Position numbers and translations under genes: made by a program
The notes under the pieces: generated by a model
The model's database searches: none
What the model saw: the letters and a program-made list of their open reading frames with translations, nothing else
What the model was told of the DNA's origin: nothing
Source: JBDTSW01 sp039930945
GTDB taxonomy: Bacteria > Actinomycetota > Thermoleophilia > Solirubrobacterales > 70-9
Reading direction: 5' to 3'
NCBI GenBank assembly: GCA_039930945.1
Contig: JBDTSW010000071.1
Span: 1-11,434, forward strand
Length of the DNA: 11,434 nt
Part shown: one piece after another, positions 1 to 7,441 of the stretch
How positions within the stretch are numbered: position 1 is the first letter of the stretch
Layout: each line of letters starts with the position of its first letter

Positions 1-702
1 ACCGGGCTGGCGATGATGAACATCTGCTCGACCTGCCAGGGCGCGCAGTCGGAGTGCAAGCAGCGCCTGGACGCCGACTCGGCCTACCGCGCGCACATCA
101 ACGAGGCGCTCGCCGCCGAGGGGATCAGCTACGAGAAGGACAAGCAGGGGTTCGACAACAAGAACTTCCTCTGGGTCCTGGTCGAGGACATCGGCCTCGA
201 CACGCTCAAGCGCAACGTCAAGCGCCCGCTGACGGGGCTGCGCGTGGGCCCGTTCTACGGCTGCTACATCCTCCGCCCCAAGGCCCGCCTCGGCTACGAC
301 ACCCATCCCGACCGCGACCTCTACCTGGAGCAGGTGATCGAGGCGCTGGGCGGCGAGGTCGTCGAATACGACGGTGCCCGCAAGTGCTGCGGCTTCCCGG
401 TGATCACGATGAACCGCGAGACCTCGCTGCGGCAGTCGGGCACCCACCTGGGCGACGCGCTCGACGCCGGCGCCGACTGCCTGGTGACGCCGTGCCCGCT
501 GTGTCACCTCAACCTCGACATGCAGCAGCCCGAGGCGGCCAAGGTCGTCGGCCGCGACCTCGGGCTTGCCGTCCTGCACCTGCCCCAGCTGGTCGGCCTG
601 GCGCTCGGCTTCGAGCCCAAGCAGCTGGGCATGCCGATCCACGTCGCCTCCACCGACTGGGTCGCCGAGAGGCTCGCCGGCACGGCCACCGCGGCGAGCT
701 GA
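1..702 (+). CDS. HdrB/SdhE-like CCG-domain protein, C-terminal part (5' end outside window)
   Basis: This resembles subunit B of CoB-CoM heterodisulfide reductase and the related SdhE-type subunit of some succinate dehydrogenase/fumarate reductase complexes. These proteins use cysteine-rich CCG domains to bind an unusual Fe-S cluster in electron transfer. The frame is open from base 1. The ATG at 13 is probably internal, because the protein starts in the middle of a first CCG domain of which only the CxxC half (CSTC) is visible. Counting from that ATG, a second, complete CCG domain has Cys84, then Cys-Cys-Gly at 125-127 and CPLC at 161-164, the expected C-X40-CC-X34-CxxC layout. The tail has the family's typical QLVGLALGF stretch followed by a conserved KQLG. 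No membrane helix is evident. In actinobacteria such genes often follow sdhA and sdhB, which would lie upstream of this window. The exact complex is inferred; the family assignment is firm. Confidence 0.85.
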   Translation, partial: TGLAMMNICSTCQGAQSECKQRLDADSAYRAHINEALAAEGISYEKDKQGFDNKNFLWVLVEDIGLDTLKRNVKRPLTGLRVGPFYGCYILRPKARLGYDTHPDRDLYLEQVIEALGGEVVEYDGARKCCGFPVITMNRETSLRQSGTHLGDALDAGADCLVTPCPLCHLNLDMQQPEAAKVVGRDLGLAVLHLPQLVGLALGFEPKQLGMPIHVASTDWVAERLAGTATAAS

Positions 703-718
703 GCCGGGCCCGCTCCGC

Positions 719-724
719 TACCCT
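719..724 (+). promoter_or_regulatory. Candidate -10 element (TACCCT) before the 53-aa gene
   Basis: A TANNNT hexamer lies 10 bases before the ATG at 735. A transcript from it would start almost at the ATG, giving a leaderless or near-leaderless mRNA, which is common in actinobacteria. No convincing -35 hexamer or Shine-Dalgarno sequence is visible. It would serve the block running from 735 to 3835. Confidence 0.35.
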
Positions 725-734
725 GCTCGGCCCG

Positions 735-896
735 ATGAGCGATCAGATCGACACCTCAGGCGCGCCTTCGGTCCCCCCGGAGGTCGAACAGGCCGCGATG
801 CTCGGCAACGTCAAGGACGCGGTCCCCCTCTACGTCAAGCACACGGGTGCCGATGCCGATGTCGCGCGCGCCGTCGTCGAGGAGCTCGCCGAGTAG
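735..896 (+). CDS. Small 53-aa protein, unknown function
   Basis: This short soluble protein begins MSDQIDTSGAPSVPPEVEQA and ends ARAVVEELAE. It was chosen as a real gene because it fills the gap between two clear genes, has a candidate -10 element just upstream, and reads as an ordinary protein with an acidic N-terminal tail followed by two predicted helices. The second half (LGNVKDAVPLYVKHTGADADVARAVVEEL, residues 23-51) faintly recalls the helix-turn-helix segment of the ribosomal protein L7/L12 C-terminal domain, where a 'GNKIxAIKLYRExTG...A...V' pattern occurs. That resemblance is by eye only. It lies 32 bases after the HdrB-like gene and 27 bases before the antiporter, in the same frame as the antiporter and separated from it by its TAG. 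Function is not recognised. Confidence 0.6.
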   Translation: MSDQIDTSGAPSVPPEVEQAAMLGNVKDAVPLYVKHTGADADVARAVVEELAE

Positions 897-923
897 CGGC
901 GGGCGGGGCGGCTCACCGACCTC

Positions 924-2090
924 TTGCCCTTCGTCCCCGCCGCGGCGACCGAAGCCTCGGCCCTGCTGATCGACCTCGCCGTCGTGCTGGCGGCGGCGAA
1001 GCTGGGCGACGAGGTCTTCAAGCGGATCGGCCAGCCGGCGATCGTCGGCGAGATCCTGGCGGGGCTCGTGGTCGGCCCAGCCGTGCTCGGGATGGTCGAG
1101 CCGAGCGAGACGCTGGAGGTCTTCGCCGAGCTCGGTGTGGTCTTCATCCTCTTCTGGGTCGGGCTCGAGACGCGGCTTGACGAGATGCGCAGCGTCGGTC
1201 GCACGGCCGGGGCCGTGGGAGTTGCCGGGGTGGCGCTGCCATTCGCCGGCGGCTACGCGGTCGCGCTCGCCCTGGGTGAGGACGCCAACACGGCGCTGTT
1301 CGTCGGGGCCGCGCTCGCCGCGACCAGCGTCGGCATCACCTCGGCTCTTCTCGAGTCCCTCGGAGCCCTGCGCACACGGATTGCTCGGACCATCCTCGGC
1401 GCCGCCGTGATCGACGACATCTTGGCCCTGATCCTGGTCGCGATCGCCGTCGGCATCGCAGCCGAAGGCGGCGTGGACGTCGTCTCGATCCTGCTCTCGA
1501 TCGGTCTCGCCGTCAGCTTCGTCGCCTTCTTCGCGCTCGGAGGCGTGCGGGCGATCCAGAGTCGCCCCGGGATCCTGCAGGAGCCCCGGTTCGCCGAGTC
1601 GCCCCTGCTGCCGGCTGTCCTTCTCTGCCTGGCGCTGGCCGCGCTCGCATCGGAGATCGGCCTGGCGACGGTGATCGGCGCCTTTCTCGCGGGGATGATC
1701 GTCGCCGAGACCAAGGACCAGCACCCGATCGAGCAGGAGGTGCTGCCCCTGTACGCCTTCTTCTCCCCGTTCTTCTTCGCCTCGATCGGGATCGAGCTGG
1801 ATCTCGACGCCTTCGCCGATGCAGAGACCCTGGCCGCGCTCGCCGCGATCACCGCGGTGGCGGTCGCGACCAAGTTGGTCGGCGCCTACCTCGCCGCCCG
1901 CCCCCTCGGCGACCGCGAGGCGCTCGCGGTGGGGGTGGGCATGGTCCCCCGAGGGGAGGTGGGGATCATCGTCGCCGGCATCGGCGCCGCCAGCGGGGTC
2001 ATCGACGCCGAGCTGTTCGCGGCGATCGTGGGGATGTCGGTGCTGACGACCGTGCTGGCGCCGCCGACCCTGCGCCGGGTGCTTCCCTGA
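924..2090 (+). CDS. CPA2-family cation/proton antiporter (KefB/NapA-like, no RCK domain)
   Basis: This is a membrane antiporter expected to exchange Na+ or K+ for protons and so control pH and ion balance. The 388 residues form about 12-13 hydrophobic segments. Family marks are the GQPAIVGEILAGLVVGP stretch at 36-52, FWVGLE at 77-82, the unwound-helix region ATSVGIT at 133-139, the ion-binding Asp pair in VIDDILAL (164-165), a conserved Lys at 317 and the late GMVPRGEVG motif at 339-347. The protein stops right after the membrane domain, so the RCK/TrkA nucleotide-binding domain of KefB/KefC is absent. The start is taken as TTG at 924: an in-frame stop lies at 894-896 and the next plausible start (GTG 984) would cut into the first helix. 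The ribosome binding site is weak. It is followed after 12 bases by another ion transporter, suggesting co-transcription. Ion specificity cannot be read from the sequence. Confidence 0.92.
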   Translation: MPFVPAAATEASALLIDLAVVLAAAKLGDEVFKRIGQPAIVGEILAGLVVGPAVLGMVEPSETLEVFAELGVVFILFWVGLETRLDEMRSVGRTAGAVGVAGVALPFAGGYAVALALGEDANTALFVGAALAATSVGITSALLESLGALRTRIARTILGAAVIDDILALILVAIAVGIAAEGGVDVVSILLSIGLAVSFVAFFALGGVRAIQSRPGILQEPRFAESPLLPAVLLCLALAALASEIGLATVIGAFLAGMIVAETKDQHPIEQEVLPLYAFFSPFFFASIGIELDLDAFADAETLAALAAITAVAVATKLVGAYLAARPLGDREALAVGVGMVPRGEVGIIVAGIGAASGVIDAELFAAIVGMSVLTTVLAPPTLRRVLP

Positions 2091-2102
2091 GATCATGCCC
2101 CG

Positions 2103-3365
2103 ATGGCGGTAGCTGTAATCACCTTCGTGGTCGCCCTCGCGGCGATCGCGACGGAGCGCGTGCACCGCACCAAGGTGGCGCTGATGGGCGCCGCGATCGT
2201 GGTCCTGTTCGTCGGCTCGCAATACGACCAGGAGCTGGCGATCGAGGCGGTCGACTTCAACACCATCGGCCTGCTCGCCGGGATGATGATCCTCGTCTAC
2301 CTGACCCAGCAGACCGGCATCTACGACTACATCGCGATCCGCGCCGGCCAGATCTCCAAGGGGCGATCCCTGGCGGTCGTCCTCAGCCTGGCGGGGACCA
2401 CGGCCATCCTCTCGGCCTTCCTGGACAACCTGACCACGATCCTGCTGGTGGTGCCGATCACCTTCCTCCTGGCCGACACCCTCGACATCGACCCGATCCC
2501 GCTGATCGTGATCGAGGTGATCGCCTCCAACATCGGCGGTACGGCGACCCTGATCGGCGACCCGCCGAACATCATCATCGCCGGCGCCACCGGCCTCTCT
2601 TTCAACCAGTTCATTCTCAACCTGGCGCCGATCGTCGTCATCACCTTCGCGGCGGTGATCCCGGTGCTGTACCTCGTCTACAGATCGCGGCTGCAGATCG
2701 AGGAGCGCAACCGCCGAGTGGTGATGGAGATGGACGCCACCTCCTCGATCCGCGACTGGGACGAGCTGCGGCGCGTGGTGCCGGTGCTGATCGGGACGGT
2801 GCTGCTGTTCTTCGCCCATCAGCCGCTGCACATCGAGCCGGCGACCGTGGCGCTGACCGGGGCCGCCGTGGCCCTGCTGGTCACCCGTCAGCCCCTGGAG
2901 GAATCCCTGGCCCGGATCGAGTGGCCGACGCTGTTCTTCTTCATGGCCCTGTTCGTGATGGTCGGCGCGCTCGAGGCCACCGGGGCGATCGACGAGGTGG
3001 CGACGAGCATCACCGACCTCACCGACGGTGACCGGACCGCCGAGCTGCTGGGGATCGTCTGGCTCAGCGGCGTCGGCTCAGCGGTCGTCGACAACATCCC
3101 CTTCACCACGGCGATGATCCCGGTGGTCGACGGCCTGCAGGGTCAGTCCGGCGGCGACGACGCCTACTGGTGGGCGCTGTCGCTGGGCGCCTGCTTCGGC
3201 GGCAACGCGACGATCATCGCCGCCGCCGCGAACGCCGCCGCGGCCGGCCTCACCGAACGAGCCGGCCGCCCGATCGGCTTCGTCGCCTTCCTCCGAGTGG
3301 GGATTCCCGTGACGATCGTCAGCCTGATTCTCGCCACCATCTACGTAACCGTCCGCTATGTGTGA
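2103..3365 (+). CDS. Ion-transporter-superfamily permease (ArsB/NhaD/SLC13-like)
   Basis: This is a 420-residue inner-membrane permease of the IT superfamily, which includes arsenite pumps, NhaD Na+/H+ antiporters, the P protein and dicarboxylate/sulfate carriers. It shows the internal repeat of that fold. The first half has FLDNLTT at 106-112 and SNIGGTATLIGDPPNI at 142-157. The second half has VVDNIPFTTAMIPV at 328-341 and GACFGGNATIIAAAAN at 362-377. The paired Asp-Asn motifs and Gly-rich hairpins are the substrate and cation sites in relatives. A cytoplasmic loop rich in charge (194-224) joins the halves. Length fits ArsB/NhaD types (about 420-430) and lacks the TrkA-C domains of larger SLC13-like proteins. 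No ars genes are nearby, and the neighbouring CPA2 antiporter makes Na+/H+ exchange a reasonable guess. Substrate remains open. The start ATG lies 12 bases after the antiporter stop. Confidence 0.9.
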   Translation: MAVAVITFVVALAAIATERVHRTKVALMGAAIVVLFVGSQYDQELAIEAVDFNTIGLLAGMMILVYLTQQTGIYDYIAIRAGQISKGRSLAVVLSLAGTTAILSAFLDNLTTILLVVPITFLLADTLDIDPIPLIVIEVIASNIGGTATLIGDPPNIIIAGATGLSFNQFILNLAPIVVITFAAVIPVLYLVYRSRLQIEERNRRVVMEMDATSSIRDWDELRRVVPVLIGTVLLFFAHQPLHIEPATVALTGAAVALLVTRQPLEESLARIEWPTLFFFMALFVMVGALEATGAIDEVATSITDLTDGDRTAELLGIVWLSGVGSAVVDNIPFTTAMIPVVDGLQGQSGGDDAYWWALSLGACFGGNATIIAAAANAAAAGLTERAGRPIGFVAFLRVGIPVTIVSLILATIYVTVRYV

Positions 3366-3369
3366 TCTG

Positions 3370-3376
3370 AGGAGGT
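3370..3376 (+). promoter_or_regulatory. Strong Shine-Dalgarno (AGGAGGT) for the CBS gene
   Basis: AGGAGGT lies three bases before the ATG at 3380 and is the best ribosome binding site in the window. It fixes the start of the CBS gene. Most neighbours have weak or no such site, so the CBS protein may be translated at a higher rate than the transporters upstream of it in the same presumed mRNA. Confidence 0.75.
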
Positions 3377-3379
3377 CCG

Positions 3380-3835
3380 ATGCCCAATTCGATAGTCGAC
3401 GCGATCATGCGAGAGACCGACCCGCTCGACGCCGACGAGCCGGTCGGCGGCGCCGCGCGCAAGGTCGTCGACTCCGGGCTGCCCGCCCTGCCCGCTGTCG
3501 AGAGCGACGGCGCCTTCGCGGGGATCTTCGGCGAGCGCGAGTTGATGAGCGCGCTGTTCCCCGGATATGTCGGCGCGCTGGGCTCGGCGGCGGTGATCTC
3601 GCGCTCGATCGACGACCCGATCGAGCGCCGCCTCGACTGCCGCGCCGAGCCGATCCGCAAGTATCTGACGACCGACCATGTCGCGGTCGGCGACGAGTAC
3701 TCGGACACCCAGCTGGCGGAGATCTTCCTCCATCACCGCGTGCTGGTGATCCCGATCACCACCGAGGGGCGGGTCCGGGCGGTCGTCACCCGCGGCGATT
3801 TCTTCCGGGTGCTGGTCGAGAAGCTGGGTGTCTAG
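3380..3835 (+). CDS. Stand-alone tandem CBS-domain protein
   Basis: This is a 151-residue soluble protein made of two CBS motifs and little else. The first covers about residues 1-55 (IVDAIMRE at the start, GLPALPAVESDG and GIFGERELM as the strand-helix core). The second covers about 95-150 (KYLTTDHVAVGDEYSD, then HHRVLVIPITTEGRVRAVVTR and DFFRVL). CBS pairs bind adenine nucleotides or related ligands and regulate attached or partner proteins, including ion channels and transporters. Between the motifs is a linker with ALFPGYVGALGSAA. The gene starts 14 bases after the permease stop and has a strong Shine-Dalgarno, so it is probably the last gene of the transporter operon. The inference is that it senses cell energy or ionic state and controls one or both transporters. 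Its TAG stop overlaps the stop of the convergent gene. Confidence 0.88.
   Translation: MPNSIVDAIMRETDPLDADEPVGGAARKVVDSGLPALPAVESDGAFAGIFGERELMSALFPGYVGALGSAAVISRSIDDPIERRLDCRAEPIRKYLTTDHVAVGDEYSDTQLAEIFLHHRVLVIPITTEGRVRAVVTRGDFFRVLVEKLGV
3832..3835. other. CTAG palindrome holding the stop codons of two convergent genes
   Basis: The four bases CTAG read TAG on both strands: 3833-3835 ends the CBS gene and 3834-3832 ends the membrane glycosyltransferase-like gene. There is therefore no intergenic space. Any terminator for either transcript must lie inside the opposite gene. Confidence 0.9.
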
Positions 3836-6150
3836 CCGCCGGGCGCGGGCGCGAGCCAGTCGGCCTGCTCACCACAGGCGAACCGGGCCGGCGCCAGCCT
3901 CCCACCGAGCCCGGGAAGCGGCGCCTTCCCCCCGCCCGCGTATGTGGGCCCGGCGGCGGTGGCGGCGATCGCGCCGAGATGCGCGACCGAGCTCGTGCCC
4001 AGCAGCCTGCCCGCGAGGGGCGGGCTCTCGACCGTCGCGGTCACCTCGACCGGCCCGCCCTGCGACTCCAGCATCCCGGCGGGCCAGAATGGCGCCACGC
4101 CCCGGTAGTCCAGGTTTCCGGGGATCTCCGTCTCCAGGCCTGGGGCGGCGAGCGTGACCGGGCGGGTCGCGTCGTATTGCAGCGATAGGGCCCAGGTGCC
4201 GGGCGGGAGGTCGATCGTGATCGTCGCCGGCGCGCCGTCCTCGATCGTGGCCAACGGGCTCCAGCCCGAGGCCTCCGCGCGCACGGGCTCGCTCGCCGCG
4301 AAGGCGGTGACGCCGGCAGGGGCGTCGCGGCGTCCCCGGCAATCGAGCTCGGCGGTGGGCATGGCGCCGGGCTCGACCGGCTCGCGGCCCTCGGGGGAAC
4401 GCGCCTGGCGCCAGAGGACATAGGAGTCGGTCGCCTCGACCGCCTCGTATCCGGGCGGCGGCCCGCTCGCATACGAGGCCCGGGTGGTGATCACATAGGG
4501 GAAGCGGGCGAGGGTCTCGGAGGTGACCGAGTCGAAGTCGAACTTCGAGCCGACGTTGGCCAGCTCGAAGTCGGGTTTGACGAAGTAGGGGTCGTAGAAG
4601 TTGCGGACGTGGGTGAACGGCCGCGAGCCGCGAAGCTCGTAGAGGACGAAGTTGTCGCGCCCCAGGAACAGCACCTTCTCCCCCTCGACGATCGGGCGGA
4701 TCCGGGCCAGCTCGGAGGCGTGGTCGGTGGGGCCGACGGGAGCCTGGCGCAGGACGAGGAACGAGGAGAGCCCGATCCCGGCGAGCAGGGCGACGGCGAC
4801 CCCCAGCCGCATGCGCGCGACCGGGCGGGCGTCCAGCAGGCCGCCGAGCGCCGTCAGCGTGATCAGCGGGGCGGCGATCACCAGGGCCTTGGCCGAGGTG
4901 TAGACCGTGCCGAAAGCCCGGGCGCCGGCGTAGACGACCAGGGCGGTGACGAGCGCCGCCGGCACCGCGGGGCCGTATCGGCGGAGCCAGCGCGGCAGGC
5001 CCAGGCCCAGCGCCAGCGCCCCCAGGGCCGCGCCGGCGTAGAAGACGATCGCGGGCAGGCCGCCGGAGCCGGCGCCGAGCCGGAACTCACTCGTCGGCCA
5101 GATGCCCAGCCCCTCCAGCGGCGAGAGGTGGCCACCCAGGTTGCCGAGCCCTCCCTCGTTGGCGCGGCTCGGGTCGAGCGCGCGGAAGTCGGCGAACTCG
5201 ACGACGCGACCGATGTCGGGGGCGACCAGGGCCAAGGCGACGGCGAGCGCGACCGCGCCGGCCAGGGCCGCCCGCCGCACGAGCGCCTCGGTGATCCGCG
5301 GCTGCGGCCGGCGCACCAGCTCGATCGCCCCCCAGACGACCACCGTCCCGGCGAGCCAGACGAGCCCGGGGAAGCTGTAGACGTAGACCACCCCCGCCGC
5401 CACGATTCCCAGGGCGGCCGCCTCTCGCGCGGACCGAACCTGCGCCAACAGCAGCGCAAAGGCGACCACGAACAGGGCCAGGATTGGCTCCTTGAAGGCC
5501 TCCTGGGCCAGGTAGGCGGCGACCAGGTACGGCAGCGCCGTGGCCGCCGCGGCAAGCGTCCGCGCCGGCGGCCGCAGCCGGTCCAGCGCGCCGAAGGCGA
5601 CCAGCGCGGTCAGCGCCGGGATCGCCAGCGTCAGCCCGGCGAAAGCACGGACGGGATCGGTCCCCAGCGCCTTGGCGAGCCCGGCGACGAGGGCGTGCGG
5701 GCCCAGCGGGTAGCCCTGGTCGATCAGCACCGGCTCGGGCAGGAAGCGCTCGTCCAGCCAGGAGGCCAACAGCAGGTGCGATGCCATGTCGTCGTTGACG
5801 AGGCCGACCCCGAGGATCCCGACCCGGCCGGCGACGACGAACGGGATCGAGGCCACGGCGAGCGCGACCAGCATCGCCGGCAGGGCCGCGGCCAGGCCGG
5901 CGAGACCCGCCGGTCGCGAGGCCCAGAGGAAGACGGCGGAGGCGGAGGCGATCAGGGCGAGCGCGGCGGCGACCGCGGTCGCGTGACCCGGAAGCCGCAC
6001 CGCGATCCCGGCCGTGGTCAGCAGCAGCGCCAGGCCGACGGCGCCGGCCAGCACCGCCAGGTCGCGCCGTCCGGCGAGCGACAGGGCCGCCTGCCCGACC
6101 ACGACCGAGGCCAGGCAGACGACGGCCACCGATGCGTAAGCGCCGATCAA
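3832..6150 (-). CDS. Polytopic membrane protein, GT-C glycosyltransferase-like, with soluble C-terminal domain
   Basis: The 772 residues comprise about a dozen or more hydrophobic helices over residues 1-465, then a soluble, probably extracytoplasmic part (about 470-772). The first large loop after the opening helices has VNDDMASHL at 118-125 followed by DQGYPLGPHAL at 144-154. Acidic residues in this place are the catalytic site in GT-C enzymes, which move sugars from polyprenyl-phosphate donors on the outer face of the membrane. The tail from about 600 is rich in Gly, Pro and Thr with alternating strands (PATITIDLPPGTWALSLQYD, 641-660), suggesting a beta-sandwich that might bind sugar. The start is TTG at 6150, with GGAAAGG just upstream; no ATG or GTG lies further upstream in frame. 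The gene is 184 bases downstream of asd on the same strand, but nothing links it to amino acid synthesis. The enzyme class is inferred from layout; no specific family was recognised. Confidence 0.75.
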   Translation of the reverse strand: MIGAYASVAVVCLASVVVGQAALSLAGRRDLAVLAGAVGLALLLTTAGIAVRLPGHATAVAAALALIASASAVFLWASRPAGLAGLAAALPAMLVALAVASIPFVVAGRVGILGVGLVNDDMASHLLLASWLDERFLPEPVLIDQGYPLGPHALVAGLAKALGTDPVRAFAGLTLAIPALTALVAFGALDRLRPPARTLAAAATALPYLVAAYLAQEAFKEPILALFVVAFALLLAQVRSAREAAALGIVAAGVVYVYSFPGLVWLAGTVVVWGAIELVRRPQPRITEALVRRAALAGAVALAVALALVAPDIGRVVEFADFRALDPSRANEGGLGNLGGHLSPLEGLGIWPTSEFRLGAGSGGLPAIVFYAGAALGALALGLGLPRWLRRYGPAVPAALVTALVVYAGARAFGTVYTSAKALVIAAPLITLTALGGLLDARPVARMRLGVAVALLAGIGLSSFLVLRQAPVGPTDHASELARIRPIVEGEKVLFLGRDNFVLYELRGSRPFTHVRNFYDPYFVKPDFELANVGSKFDFDSVTSETLARFPYVITTRASYASGPPPGYEAVEATDSYVLWRQARSPEGREPVEPGAMPTAELDCRGRRDAPAGVTAFAASEPVRAEASGWSPLATIEDGAPATITIDLPPGTWALSLQYDATRPVTLAAPGLETEIPGNLDYRGVAPFWPAGMLESQGGPVEVTATVESPPLAGRLLGTSSVAHLGAIAATAAGPTYAGGGKAPLPGLGGRLAPARFACGEQADWLAPAPGG

Positions 6151-6334
6151 GAACCTTTCCCGGTAGGGGGCGTGCGCCCGGGGGGCGTCACGACCAAGCG
6201 GGGCGCCGCCGGCGCGGCTTCCTCATGGCAGCGCCATGCGGGAGTCGGGGCGGTGGCGCATCCGCGATGCGTCGTGTCGTTCATCCGGGCGTGCGATCAC
6301 CTGGCGGGACAGGTTCAAGGGCGCGGATCGTAGA
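6151..6334 (-). other. Intergenic spacer with three perfect short hairpins
   Basis: The spacer between asd and the glycosyltransferase-like gene contains inverted repeats. In transcription order on the - strand these are ACCTG/CAGGT (6299-6314, 6-base loop), CGCATC/GATGCG (6257-6271, 3-base loop) and CATGGC/GCCATG (6224-6238, 3-base loop). A further GGGC/GCCC arm pair lies near 6168-6179. No T-run follows any of them. They may act as GC-rich terminators of the lysC-asd transcript or as mRNA-stabilising structures. No promoter for the downstream gene could be picked out. Confidence 0.45.
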
Positions 6335-7396
6335 TCAGGCGGCGAGGCCGGCGGCGCGCTCGGGCACGCGCACCAGCCCGCGCTCGCGCAGCAGCTCGGC
6401 CAGCTGCACGGCGTTGGTCGCCGCGCCCTTGCGCAGGTTGTCGCCGACGACCCAGAGGTTGAGGCAGCGCTCGTGCGAGGGATCCCGGCGGATCCGCCCG
6501 ACCAGCACCTCGTCGCGGCCCGCGGCGTCGATCGCCAGCGGGTAGACGCCGTCGCCCGGGGCGTCCACCACGACCACGCCCGGCGCCGCGGCCAGCAGCG
6601 CGCGACAGTCCTCGGGGGACAGCTCGCGGCGGGTCTGGACGTTGATCGACTCGGAGTGGCCGGTGATCACGGGAACCCGGGCGCAGGTGGCGGAGATCCG
6701 CAGCTCGTCGTCGGAGACGCCGAAGATCTTGCGCGACTCCGCCATCAGCTTGCGCTCCTCGGTGGTGTAGTCGTCGCCGTCGGCGAAGGTCTCGACCTGC
6801 GGCAGGACGTTGAAGGCGACCTGGTGGGGGAAGACCTCGGCGGAGGCCGATCCACCCTCCAGCACGGCCCGCGACTGCTCGCGCAGCTCGGCGATCGCCT
6901 TGCGGCCCGTCCCCGAGACCGACTGGTAGGTGGAGACGACCAGGCGCTCGATGCCGACCTGGCGCTGGATCGGCGCCAGGGCGACCAGCATCTGCATCGC
7001 GGTGCAGTTCGGGTTGGCGACGAGCCCGCTGTGGGATTCGATCGCGTCGGGGTTGACCTCGGAGACGACCAGCGGCACGTCGTCGTGCATGCGCCAGTAG
7101 GAGGTGTTGTCGACGACCACGGCTCCCGCGGCAACCATCCTCGGAGCCCATTCGGCGCTGATGGCGCCTCCCGCCGAGGAGAGCACCAGGTCGAGCCCCT
7201 CGATCGAGTCGGAGTCGAGCGGCCTGACCTCGAGCTCGCCGCCGGCGAAGGCGACCTTCTTTCCCGCCGAGCGGGCGGAGGCGAGCGCCACCACCTCGGA
7301 GGCGGGGAACTCGCGCTCGGCCAGGACCTCGAGGATGGTCGAGCCGACGGCGCCGGTGGCGCCGAGGATGCCCACCCTGTAGCCGGAATCACTCAT
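6335..7396 (-). CDS. asd: Aspartate-semialdehyde dehydrogenase
   Basis: This enzyme reduces L-aspartyl-4-phosphate to aspartate semialdehyde with NADPH, the second step toward lysine, diaminopimelate, threonine and methionine. The 353-residue protein has the N-terminal nucleotide-binding GILGATGAVGS at 9-19. The catalytic cysteine is in NPNCTAM (Cys131). The substrate-binding stretch STYQSVSGTGRKAI lies at 155-168, the conserved acid/base His in GHSESINV (His247), and the closing LWVVGDNLRKGAATNAVQ at 314-331. The start at ATG 7396 was preferred over an in-frame TTG at 7417 because GGAG (7406-7403) lies six bases before the ATG and the protein then begins just before the nucleotide-binding fold. 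It follows lysC by 45 bases on the same strand, so the two enzymes are very likely co-transcribed. All key residues are present. Confidence 0.97.
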   Translation of the reverse strand: MSDSGYRVGILGATGAVGSTILEVLAEREFPASEVVALASARSAGKKVAFAGGELEVRPLDSDSIEGLDLVLSSAGGAISAEWAPRMVAAGAVVVDNTSYWRMHDDVPLVVSEVNPDAIESHSGLVANPNCTAMQMLVALAPIQRQVGIERLVVSTYQSVSGTGRKAIAELREQSRAVLEGGSASAEVFPHQVAFNVLPQVETFADGDDYTTEERKLMAESRKIFGVSDDELRISATCARVPVITGHSESINVQTRRELSPEDCRALLAAAPGVVVVDAPGDGVYPLAIDAAGRDEVLVGRIRRDPSHERCLNLWVVGDNLRKGAATNAVQLAELLRERGLVRVPERAAGLAA

Positions 7397-7441
7397 TTCG
7401 CGCTCCGCCCAGAGCAACCGCCCTTTTCGCAGGCTTCGCGC

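Noticed and set aside
756..2831. 691-codon open frame on the - strand opposite the antiporter and permease
   Set aside because: Its product is a low-complexity run of Asp, Arg, Gly, His and Gln with no fold-like pattern, and it lies opposite two clear transporters. It is a by-product of high GC.
4609..6333. 574-codon open frame on the + strand opposite the membrane glycosyltransferase-like gene
   Set aside because: Gly/Arg/Asp/Gln-rich with no hydrophobic core; the opposite strand gives a convincing membrane protein.
7397..7417. TTG at 7417 as the start of asd
   Set aside because: The ATG at 7396 has a well-placed GGAG, and the extra seven residues (LWAERE region) are just the read-through of that ribosome binding site.
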